NCBI GenBank assembly: GCA_030141605.1
Contig: JAQGDQ010000098.1
Location: 386,636-450,635 of the forward strand
Length of the DNA stretch: 64,000 nucleotides
Direction: 5' to 3'
Source: Tubiluchus corallicola
Lineage: Eukaryota > Priapulida > Priapulimorpha > Priapulimorphida > Tubiluchidae
The position numbers and the translations under genes are program-made. Numbering within the stretch: position 1 is the stretch's first letter; every line of letters starts with the position of its first letter. Shown piece by piece: positions 42,801 to 64,000 of this stretch. Below the pieces are notes generated by a model. It saw only the letters and a program-made list of their open reading frames with translations, ran no database searches and had not been told where the DNA came from.

Positions 42801-45792
42801 CTTACACTTGAATGCTTAACGACTTATTATTTTCCCCTAACAATATAACATAAAATTACACATTCAAATTTTTTTAATGACCAAAATTTTAAATTAATAA
42901 GAAGGATTAGAAACTGAAATAAAGAAGCCCAACTCCAAGCTTTATGCAACTGCTCAGCTAATTTGTGCGATTTTGCAACACTGAACTAGTTTTGTGCGAC
43001 AAAACCTTTGGCTGACCTTTAAACTCGTTTAGTATGACCTTTCTTTTGCATTTTACTAACACTTATTTGGCATATTACGTGTCATAATATAGGAGATGTC
43101 ATAATTACATTTTTAAGTTGTCAGTATAGGCCTAGATACTTTGATAATATTTGAAAAATTTTCAGAAGTCATAAATTTGTTAGCAAATAAATCTGCTGCC
43201 TCCCTACTGCTCTCTTTGGCACAAATTTTGCCTTTCTACCCACTTACAGGATCATCACTAGTGAGCGACACAGGTCTCGTTTTTGCACTTTTTACAGTGA
43301 ACACTTTGACCCAATTCGACATCATAAAGTTGCTCATCAAATTAAAAAAATCAGCTTAAAAGATTTGTACATTATATAAAATTTTGTAAAACAGGTCTAG
43401 ATCTTGAAATGTGATTTAACTAAATATTATTTCAGTTGTGACAAAACTTAAACGATCTTCACTTCAGAGCCGGAATTCATGATTTGTTTTCTCGATATGC
43501 TTTCTACAATATGCTTTCTCACAGGGTTATTAAACTATAATATAACTATGACATTTTTTAAAATATAATTAACAGTAGTAGTTAAACTTCGGATAGTCGT
43601 AAAAAAATCACGAAATGAGTAATGTAATACCACAGTGGTTAGCCAGATCAATGAGAAACTTCAAACTTGTTATGCTGGATAGGAGCTACTCCTTTTGCAC
43701 TTGCGCTCCATGGTCAGGATTTATTCTCCCCCCCTCTGCCCATTTCTCAGAAGAATCTGCATCCATAGTAGGTGTAGAATTCACTTGGTAGTACAATACA
43801 AAAATGTTACTATTAAGTCTGCCATTTTTCTTACACTATTAACAGTACAATTGATGCACGTTTTCAGCCTTTCACTATCACAATTGTTGCACTTCAAATC
43901 GGATCAAAAAAATTGATACGTCAAAAACGCTTGATTAATGCTCAACAGTACTGTTTTTATCTATTGAAAAATCACGTTTATTCCGCTGGATTCAATAATT
44001 ACAATATAATGGACTTGCTTATAATAAATAACTATTACATATATTGCACATTATACTCATTAAAAAGTTAATATTATGACTGAAACTGCGATCACTAACG
44101 TGATATATAATGTACAGACTCAATTTGATACTTGTAGTAAATTTAATATTAGCTGTAACACCGTACTACTATTCCACCTTATACTTTTATTACTATTTCA
44201 TCAAATTGATATCCCATACTTTTATTCTTACTTTTACTATTATACGATTACTTTTTTGGGCCGACATTTCCACCCTGTACTATTATTCCGCCTATAGATA
44301 CCGTTATTTGGAATGCGAACTTGTTCTCTCATCTCAGGTTTCCTAAATTATAATTCTATGCAACTGTGTAGTGTCAGTCCTATTTCAGTTGGAGTTTTAT
44401 TAAAACAAAAGCTTGGGAAGATAATTAATGGAAGCTTGCATTGATCAAAAGTGTATCTGTAATAATTTACAGTAGCTATACTTTCACTCACACTACTAAA
44501 AATATATAAATTTTTTCATTTCACATTTAACAGAAATAAATATGTTAATACTTATTCATCCATTCACACATAAACAAGAGACATCAATATTAAATAAATT
44601 TCTAAGTACCCAGATCATGATAATATTTCTTTGAACTATGCAATTATCAAGCAACACACAGAGCTTTCTTTGGTAAAGTATAAAAAAACACGTCTAATAG
44701 AGCTATTTCTTATATGACATATTTATAGCATTATTAGCACATGTACCTTACTGTATCCGCTGGCCATGAACGCACAGACAATGTAAAATTCCTATTATCT
44801 TATTTTGGAATAATAGTTAAATGTGATAGCAGAAAAACATTTGATCACAATTTAGCACAATGTAATAGCAAGTAGTAAACCAATTGTTATCATTGTGGTA
44901 AATACATAATGGCTCCACGTTGTAAATTGTAAAAACTTTAAACGTTAATATTGTATGTCGTGTATTTGTGGCAGTAAATCGGTCTTCATTTTTGAAATTA
45001 TTGAGGAAGCACTGTTAAGTATTTTAGTCACACACACAGTCACATATGTATGACTGCGTGAATGTATTGTCATCAGACTGTTCTTCTTAAAACATATTAC
45101 ATACTACTACTTACTGAATTTCTAAAATTGACTAAGCCATATAGCTAATAAAAATTGTATGTGCATGCTTTGTTGTTTAGAATAACATAAGTCACATATC
45201 TTTAATAATAGAAGATATTTTTCCTTACAGAAAACAGTAATCAATATTGATTAATAAATATTTATAAATAGGTGTCAGCTCTAACTCAAAAATTAAATAT
45301 AAATGACATTCAATAAAGAGGCATGTGTTACATTAGCTTCCAAAATAACTTTAAGTTCTGGCTCAAGCCATGCAACTTTAATAAGGCTAGTTGCTACTTG
45401 GAACAGTGTTCTTGACTTCTGTTTAAAAATGCATGATTGCAAAAATACAATCCCGGCCATTCTGTAGAGTATCCATAATCTTAATAACAAATGGCATAAT
45501 TTTGACAATAATAATTACTATTAATTTTAGCAATAAAAAACCACTTAAACATAATAATAATAAACAGGCTAAAATTAACTAAAATTTTGAAGCAAAAATT
45601 GAGCATCTTAAAATTCGACTAGATTTTGCCAACCACCAGTCTGCAAAACAAAATGAAAGACAATTTAAACTCACCAGTTTGAGTATTCACCAATGAAAGT
45701 AATGTCGTTATTATCAGTGACCACAGCATCCATAAAAACATCGAATTCTTTATGCCAGAAACATGATAATTAGAAGTCCTACTAAAGCCCAT
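1021..45792 (-). CDS. NEO1: Neogenin/DCC-family netrin receptor, 5' part (signal peptide, Ig1-Ig3, half of Ig4), 8 exons
   Basis: Single-pass axon-guidance and adhesion receptor for netrin/RGM ligands at the cell surface (family knowledge). Exons in transcript order: 45675-45792, 5140-5305, 4666-4811, 4279-4418, 3809-3953, 1887-2037, 1538-1680, 1021-1175. They sum to 1,164 nt (388 codons) and every junction is phase-compatible. The product has a signal peptide, then Ig domains with the expected Cys...Trp...Cys sets: LNC/RWKKD/YYQC, FPC/VEWYK/YRC, LQC/IKWLK/YTC, and MRC/YWMKNG in the half Ig4. Diagnostic strings include PDEGYYQCVAT with GTIISRTA in Ig1, and SSDIEMRC in Ig4 (vertebrate equivalent ESMDI). 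Ig4 strand G, the fibronectin III repeats, membrane segment and P motifs must lie beyond the left edge. Protogenin/IGDCC proteins share the four-Ig layout, but the Ig1-Ig2 wording is closest to neogenin. Intron 1 is about 40.4 kb. The gene is tandem with and downstream of CEP192. Confidence 0.9.
1538..1680 (-). CDS. NEO1: Neogenin exon 7: Ig3, second half
   Basis: Acceptor TTGTTACAG|CTTAC and donor TTAATG|GTAAGT; phase 2 in, phase 1 out. It encodes GQGNLQIENVRESDRGTYTC, the conserved strand E-F segment with the second cysteine, followed by AQNVEDSADSG. Confidence 0.9.
1887..2037 (-). CDS. NEO1: Neogenin exon 6: Ig3, first half
   Basis: Acceptor ACATTGTAG|CGCTG and donor ATGAA|GTAAGC; phase 1 in, phase 2 out. 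It encodes PEFIATPRDATYLQGQTITL with the cysteine in LQCAAKGNPPP and the tryptophan in KIKWLKDGS, a standard I-set/C2 Ig half-domain. Confidence 0.9.
2854..3263. mobile_element. Tc1/mariner-type MITE with TA target site, containing a nested MITE end
   Basis: The ends form an imperfect terminal inverted repeat: the left end begins CACTCATACTTGGTTTGCCG, and the right end read on the minus strand begins CACTCATATCTCAGTTTGCT. TA lies directly outside both ends (2852-2853 and 3264-3265). The 410-bp body has no coding capacity. Inside it, 2939-3060 matches the left end of a different MITE family present in the CEP192 introns (see 63320-63944). It lies in the neogenin intron between the Ig2 and Ig3 exons. 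Confidence 0.6.
2939..3060. mobile_element. Truncated, nested copy of the pogo/Tigger-like MITE
   Basis: CAGTAAGTGCCGTGTATTAG is followed by AATCACGGTAA, CACCTAACTG and GGACCGCTCCTATGCAAAAG. This parallels, segment by segment, the left end of the element at 63320. Only one end is present, so it is a fragment. Confidence 0.5.
3809..3953 (-). CDS. NEO1: Neogenin exon 5: Ig2, second half
   Basis: Acceptor TTTTTAG|TCACG; phase 0 in, phase 1 out. It encodes VLPNGALEINNV, then the second cysteine in GKYRCRAW. The donor used (CCGAG|GTTGTC) is weak but is the one that gives the phase 1 needed by the next exon and leaves an Ig2-Ig3 linker of normal length. Confidence 0.85.
4279..4418 (-). CDS. NEO1: Neogenin exon 4: Ig2, first half
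   Basis: Acceptor TTTTTTCAG|CACTG and donor GACAAG|GTATTA; phase 1 in, phase 0 out. It encodes LPKFDEQPEDTSVYLGQTA, the first Ig2 cysteine (FPC) and the core tryptophan (VEWYKND). Confidence 0.9.
4666..4811 (-). CDS. NEO1: Neogenin exon 3: Ig1, second half
   Basis: Acceptor TTTATAG|AGAG and donor GCAA|GTAAGT; enters in phase 2 and leaves in phase 1. The exon encodes LPSGSL, then RPDEGYYQCVATIEG and GTIISRTA, the most conserved part of the neogenin/DCC first Ig domain, including its second disulfide cysteine. Confidence 0.93.
5140..5305 (-). CDS. NEO1: Neogenin exon 2: Ig1, first half
   Basis: Acceptor TTTTTGCAG|CATCC and donor CGACG|GTAAGT; enters in phase 1 and leaves in phase 2. The exon encodes FRQEPSDIIVPKDQEAILNC followed by the Ig tryptophan in RPIIRWKKD. 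This matches the first Ig C2 domain of DCC/neogenin (SEPSD... and KWKKDG in vertebrates). Confidence 0.9.
5409..5434. repeat. GAT trinucleotide microsatellite
   Basis: GATGACGTTGATGATGATGA continues to 5434. It lies about 100 bp inside the 3' end of neogenin intron 1. Confidence 0.8.
5729..5852. repeat. Degenerate GAY/GAR trinucleotide tract
   Basis: Imperfect GAT/GAC/GAA/AAT triplets over about 120 bp. Read on the plus strand one frame is Asp/Asn/Glu-rich and short, which is a by-product of the triplet repeat. Confidence 0.65.
11140..11212. repeat. Degenerate CAT/CAA trinucleotide tract
   Basis: Run of ATC, CAT and CAA triplets (for example ATCATCAATATCAACAACAT). No gene signal. Confidence 0.6.
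13161..13344 (+). repeat. Dispersed GA-tract element, copy 1
   Basis: It begins TAGACGAATAGCTGAAACAA and, about 60 bp later, runs into GGGA and then pure GA repeats ending at 13344. The first 79 bases are the same as those at 53637 except for one 3-bp GAA difference. The minus-strand reading contains a ready-made 3' splice site (TTTGTTTCAG|CTATTCG) preceded by a long CT tract, in the sense orientation of the neogenin transcript. Confidence 0.8.
14964..15225 (-). mobile_element. Non-LTR retrotransposon reverse-transcriptase relic
   Basis: The minus-strand reading gives GPSVNNLQKLLDICENFA, then HNIVFNESKTKWLFF, and KSEKYLGHTLS. This order is that of the RT palm and thumb just downstream of the YADD motif in CR1/Rex-type non-LTR elements. 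The YADD region itself is disrupted by stop codons upstream (about 15,205-15,225), and the frame ends at 14964. It is a dead fragment of an autonomous element. Confidence 0.75.
17935..18000. promoter_or_regulatory. CRE-like, CpG-rich cluster in intron 1
   Basis: A perfect CRE palindrome TGACGTCA, a second half-site-rich string (CTGACACGTCATGGCGCCCG) and GCGCGACCGCGTCA occur within 65 bp of otherwise AT-rich sequence. This may be an enhancer or an alternative promoter. The evidence is motif content only. Confidence 0.3.
18774..18816. repeat. (ATT)n microsatellite
   Basis: About 14 uninterrupted ATT triplets. Confidence 0.95.
19330..19428 (+). mobile_element. Possible LINE 3' end (AATAAA plus CAATT tail)
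   Basis: TTTCTGCAATAAAAGTTTCA followed by ATTCAATTTATTTGATTTAT resembles the short 3' UTR, poly(A) signal and simple-repeat tail that end many CR1/L2-like non-LTR elements. No RT coding sequence is attached, so an unrelated poly(A) signal is possible. Confidence 0.35.
22220..22449. repeat. 115-bp perfect tandem duplication
   Basis: The block beginning TGTAAAGTGGTTAGCCTACT at 22221 is repeated at 22336 (period 115) without a visible difference through GTGAAGGACTGTGAT. The perfect identity suggests a recent event, or an assembly artefact. Confidence 0.93.
22770..22791. repeat. (TA)n microsatellite
   Basis: About 11 AT dinucleotides in intron 1. Confidence 0.9.
23672..25560. repeat. 39-bp minisatellite, about 48 units, with higher-order structure
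   Basis: The unit is GCTCAGTAACCAATGGAACC followed by TCACAGCGATCGTCAGTGR. Each unit contains a CCAAT box in NF-Y-like context, the palindrome CGATCG, two or three CpGs, and (when R is A) a GAGCTC site. Units with R=A dominate the left block (to about 24,090), and units with R=G dominate the right block. At 24,155-24,250 the array is broken by an irregular unit and partial copies. One unit near 24,383 lacks a base. Near 25,250 and 25,487 the same variant unit (TCAATGGGCTCAGTAATCAA plus an extra TCA) recurs 237 bp apart, which is six monomers plus 3 bp. Because 39 is a multiple of 3, four of six frames stay open for up to 505 codons. I do not interpret these as proteins. Confidence 0.97.
30553..30756 (+). 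CDS. Unsupported 67-codon plus-strand reading frame in intron 1
   Basis: ATG in good context (AACATGG), encoding MDERSKDMKQLRLFEDDASF and a Cys-containing end (NECCACKARHE). I recognise no family and see no promoter, splice signal or repeat association. It is listed because it is the only short frame in the large intron with an ATG in good context and a balanced composition. Most likely chance. Confidence 0.12.
   Translation: MDERSKDMKQLRLFEDDASFIGMLLSLSTSAALVQAYQSLSFEGSRLASPPMPMILNECCACKARHE
31463..31484. repeat. (TA)n microsatellite
   Basis: About 9-10 AT dinucleotides in intron 1. Confidence 0.9.
33170..33690. repeat. Unnamed dispersed repeat, copy 1
   Basis: It shares with 35,320-35,850 the order: TTCGCGCC..AATT; TCGGAAAYGC; GTTCGACAGCTCATG; CACTGTACTTCAATTTTCGC (one base shorter here); AACACGCTCGTRGAATRTTT; and then a TATATGAA..TCAT..TTTTCCTTTAA end. 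There is no terminal repeat or long reading frame that I can use to name its class. Boundaries are approximate. Confidence 0.6.
35086..35096. repeat. Poly-G run
   Basis: About ten consecutive Gs, unusual in this AT-rich intron and a possible G-quadruplex or sequencing-error site. Confidence 0.8.
35320..35850. repeat. Unnamed dispersed repeat, copy 2
   Basis: Same family and orientation as 33,170-33,690, about 1.6 kb apart, with a TGACGTCATCA (CRE/AP-1-like) string at 35,697-35,707. The end (TATATGAAAAATCATCCTGT then CTTCCTTTAA) matches copy 3 at 50,740-50,785 closely. Confidence 0.62.
36589..36660 (+). mobile_element. tRNA-derived SINE head (degenerate)
   Basis: AATAGCCAAGTGGTCATGGG closely fits a pol III A box (TRGCNNAGTGG) in Leu/Ser tRNA context, and CTTGCCTACGGACGC follows as in a long-variable-arm tRNA. 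No B box (GGTTCGANTCC) is recognisable downstream, so this is not a working tRNA gene. Confidence 0.35.
41177..41184. promoter_or_regulatory. Perfect CRE palindrome in intron 1
   Basis: TGACGTCA within TTTGTGACGTCACGTCATTT, giving two overlapping CRE half-sites. About 4.5 kb downstream of the neogenin start in transcript sense. Function unknown. Confidence 0.25.
45675..45792 (-). CDS. NEO1: Neogenin exon 1: signal peptide
   Basis: The first in-frame ATG is at 45792, and an in-frame TGA lies 39 bases upstream of it. The exon encodes a hydrophobic stretch (MFLWMLWSLIITTLLSLV, starting at Met18) typical of a signal peptide, so Met18 is an alternative start giving a more conventional leader. It ends at a strong donor (AACTG|GTGAGT) in phase 1. 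That phase joins exactly to the Ig1 exon 40.4 kb away, giving an Ala codon across the junction. Assignment to neogenin rests on phase, signal-peptide content and strand; no transcript evidence is available here. Confidence 0.72.
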
Positions 45793-45929
45793 GTTATGTT
45801 TCAAGTTGGTCCTATCATAAGTCTGAACTCAGCACACACAATGTTTATCTGAACTTCATTCATTTTCATCCACATCCGAACACTCCATCCTTCTGTAATT
45901 AAACTACTCTACATCTTAGCGATTCAAAT

Positions 45930-46065
45930 CCAATATGTCTGCGACTCCGCAGGCCAGGAGCAAGGCTGCGCCAAAGCGACGCTGAATGTCAGCTAGTAAT
46001 GAAACCTACCGACAGATGACGCAAGCGTACAATGTGCCCGACCTAGACGGAAGAGGTTTTTATTA
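45930..46065 (-). promoter_or_regulatory. Candidate neogenin promoter / 5' UTR (CpG-enriched)
   Basis: A local rise in G+C and CpG (TGCGACTCCGCAGG, CTGCGCCAAAGCGACGCTGA, GACGCAAGCGT) lies 140-270 bp upstream of the neogenin ATG in sequence that is otherwise AT-rich. No TATA box or initiator is placed with confidence. Confidence 0.4.
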
Positions 46066-46510
46066 TTGCTCAGATGCAACGTTGCAATAACTTTCCTACA
46101 GTTACAATTACACTCAAGCGTGGCTACCTTTTTGTTTTCCAGGACGTCACAATGTATTTTTAATGTTTTTAAATATGTATTTACACCTCAATAAATTCAT
46201 TCCAAATCACAGACAGCATGGGAACTGCAACCTGATTATTTTAGTAATTTCTAACTACTATCAAAACGTTAAGCATTGTGCAATTCGCAGCAAAGCGCAT
46301 CTGATTTTACTTCCACATATATTTTCAGAAAATATCTGCTTGCACCAACTTGACTTTTTAGAAATGAAAAGAAATTCGGTTGCAGGTAATACTTAATAAA
46401 ATGAACTGTTTTGAAGTTTTTTCCTTTTTTGACCTTCAAAAGATTAATGTGGTATAATTACAAACTGATACAAAAATATAAATGCAAATACAGATTTAAA
46501 CATTTAAGAT

Positions 46511-46516
46511 TTTATT
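46511..46516 (-). terminator. Candidate poly(A) signal for CEP192
   Basis: Minus-strand AATAAA about 510 nt after the CEP192 stop codon. I found no closer canonical hexamer in the expected orientation. Confidence 0.5.
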
Positions 46517-47028
46517 AATAATAGTACAATACAAAATGTAAATGGTACCAACACAAGCAATATTTAAATTTACAAAATCAAAAAAAGGAAAAAACTGGAA
46601 TAATCATCAGTTCACATAGTAATTAAATGATATAGCAAAATTAACAATTCATTCCATAAATTGCTTATAAATATATTAAATATATGATATGTTTTTTGAA
46701 GTCTTATCCAAAATATTTACACACTAATCTGTGGTTTATGTAGTACAACACGAAAGGAACAAGTCGGACTCTTGCAACTGACAATATTATTTACTTATTA
46801 CAAAACAGTTTACACCACGACAACGTAACAAATTCACCTTAAGAGGTTTGCAATATGCAACTTCTGGAATACCATCATAACGAAAAAAATAGTATCACCA
46901 TTACACAACTGTATTTTGTGAAACAAATGCTGCACTGCAAGGTACAACTCTATTGGAAATAGCTAGAAAGTTGAAGAAGCTATAATGAGCTATTTACAAT
47001 AAACAAAGTTTTCATAAACCTTCCAAGA

Positions 47029-62322
<15,294 letters not shown>

Positions 62323-64000
62323 CTGCAGGATCACGTTTACAAACAAAGTAAAATTCAAATAATTCAAATTAATTACACACAGCAAATTAAAACACGGAAG
62401 TTTTACTGCACTGGTTTTTACACTTTAAATTAGTTATATTAGTTAAAAATTTTAATTTCCCCTAACAAAAGTTTGTAAGTTTCTAAAAAATGGTCTAAAA
62501 AAGACAATACTATCAGTGCACACATTTAATTTCATTGCCATGCGATTTTTATTTAATCCTCAGGACAAGTATTGAGAATCGTTTCAAAAAATAAAAACAA
62601 AATTTATGAAAACAAAGTGGGAGAAAAGAAAATTCTAAAATCTAAATTCTAAAGTGGGAAAAGAAATTTCCCATATCATTACTTTACCTACAGTTAGTGT
62701 TTGGAATGCAAAATACGACACACAAAAAGGAACTAAAATAAATAAATAACCACAAGATCAATAAGGAAAATAATTTCGAAGAATTAGAAGAGCAATGAAT
62801 TTTTTGTATCTAATTTGGCACTTTGCAAGCCAGAATACAGCACCCAACAGTAAGCCCTACTTAATTTAGAGGGTTGTGGCTAAAGATAAGCCTAGCTAAA
62901 TATCAAAGATCATTTTCACGACGAGACACATAACCGGCAGGTGTTTTAGCCAGGTGTAAACACAAAAACATCTTCTCTCAATGAGGCAGACAGCAATACA
63001 CAGGTTAAGCCATCCAGGACCAGTTTTTTCAGAAGTCACCCATCTATTTACTAGTCACATTTAGCACTGTTTATGCATTAACCAAAAACACAGCTATTTC
63101 TTTGTTACCAGGTTATATTAATACTGTTAACCAAGAAAGCTTCAAGTCTGCATCCATGTGTTTAAATTTGATGTCAAACAATATGTACGAACAATTTAGA
63201 TGTGAATACATGATTGTAGATGTAGATGTATATAAAAGGTAAATAATCGAATCAAACATCAACCGCTTCATTTACTGCATACAGGGTAGCACAAAATTGA
63301 AATAGTAGCTTTTAATATACAGGAGGCGCCGTTTATTAGATTCACGGTAAATAGAATTGGTCGCCTAATTGACTAAAAAATGACTGGTATGGGCCACTCC
63401 TGTTCAAATGTATATAAAAATGTCAGCAACTGGCTCAATAGTTTTGCCTACGTACATAAAGGAAGATACTTGCGTGTGACCAGAGAGCTTTTACTACTTT
63501 TATGCCACCTTTGCTTTGCTTTTGTACAATAAAATGAGTCTAAATTTATGTTAAGCACGTTTATCATGCACTGATATGCCAGTGTAGTGTTTTTGCTTTG
63601 AATCTGTCACTTGCTTGTCAGCTGAGATTAACCTCCATATCTAAGAATTTATGGAACCTAAAGTTTTAATTAAATGCCTAGTGGTTTCATTTTAGGTTGC
63701 AATAGTATTTCTAGCGACTTTACAAGCATCAACATCATAGAGTTACTGAAAGCATAGAGTTAATTTTGAAAACATACAGCATAAGTGTAAATACCTAACA
63801 TTTAAAGCTCTTGCAGCCTTTGCAGTGCATACTAAGTTGAAAAGTGATGATGACTCGTACTACATTAGTAATACTACACCCATCGGTTAATTGGCTACCA
63901 ACGCTTCCACATTCCAAAGTGACTCTATTAAGCGGCGCCTGTTGTATATTCATAATACCTTCTCTTTTATACATGTACTTCCATAAGGAATAGAATATGT
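62323..64000 (-). other. CEP192 intron to the right edge
   Basis: No exon was found. It contains MITE copy C (63320-63944); the rest (62323-63319) is AT-rich without recognisable features. The next upstream CEP192 exon must end in phase 0 beyond the window. Confidence 0.65.
63320..63944. mobile_element. pogo/Tigger-like MITE, copy C (interior reversed relative to A)
   Basis: Left end CAGGAGGCGCCGTTTATTAG ATTCACGG; right end on the minus strand CAACAGGCGCCGCTTAATAG AGTCAC; TA on both sides. The interior GCTTTGAATCTGTCACTTGC is the reverse complement of the copy A/B interior, so this copy sits in the opposite orientation. It lies in the CEP192 intron upstream of the first exon in the window. 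Confidence 0.75.

Larger units (their letters stand above)
5306..45674 (-). other. Neogenin intron 1 (about 40.4 kb)
   Basis: Bounded by the signal-peptide exon donor (GTGAGT at 45674) and the Ig1 exon acceptor (5306), with matching phase 1. No exon of either recognised gene and no convincing nested gene was found. The open frames inside it are short, unsupported, or products of tandem repeats. The contents I can name are listed as separate entries. Stretches where I see nothing specific: 5853-11139, 13345-14963, 15230-17930, 19430-22219, 25561-33169 (apart from short AT repeats) and 36700-45674. Confidence 0.75.
45793..47028. other. Intergenic region between the CEP192 3' end and the neogenin start
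   Basis: About 1.2 kb between two genes transcribed in the same direction (leftward). It holds the presumed CEP192 3' UTR (from 47028 to about 46,495), a plus-strand AT-rich open stretch with no supported gene, and the CpG-richer candidate neogenin promoter at 45,930-46,065. Confidence 0.7.

Overview
This is an AT-rich (roughly one-third G+C by eye) metazoan nuclear window. Multi-exon genes with GT-AG introns, long introns, microsatellites, minisatellites and decayed transposons all point to an animal. The proteins are clearly orthologous to bilaterian families but diverged from vertebrates, so I read the source as an invertebrate; the phylum cannot be decided from this sequence alone.

Two genes, both on the minus strand, account for all the recognised coding sequence. 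The right third (47,029-62,322) holds the last 17 exons of a CEP192/SPD-2-type centrosomal protein: 878 codons plus stop, every exon junction phase-compatible. It ends in ASH/PapD-like modules, and its upstream part lies beyond the window edge. The left part holds the 5' end of a neogenin/DCC (frazzled/UNC-40) netrin receptor: a signal-peptide exon at 45,675-45,792, a 40.4-kb first intron, then seven exons (1,021-5,305) encoding Ig1, Ig2, Ig3 and the first half of Ig4 (388 codons, all phases consistent). The rest of the receptor lies off the left end. The genes are in tandem: CEP192 ends about 1.2 kb upstream of the neogenin start, with a poly(A) signal and a CpG-richer candidate promoter between them.

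The 40-kb intron carries a 39-bp minisatellite of about 48 units (23.67-25.56 kb), a perfect 115-bp tandem duplication, a reverse-transcriptase relic, a possible LINE 3' end, a SINE-like fragment, simple repeats and two copies of an unnamed dispersed repeat. The CEP192 introns carry three copies of a Tc1/mariner (pogo/Tigger-like) MITE, a hAT-like MITE, a third copy of the dispersed repeat and a GA/CT-tract element.

The most unusual observation is that GA/CT element. Copies at 13.16 kb and 53.64 kb share about 79 bp, and the 53.64-kb copy contains the 3' splice site and first 11 coding bases of a CEP192 exon. It is therefore either a splice-site-carrying (introner-like) element or a captured intron fragment. 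A probable GC-AG intron in CEP192 and an apparent loss of one ASH module relative to the vertebrate protein are also worth checking.
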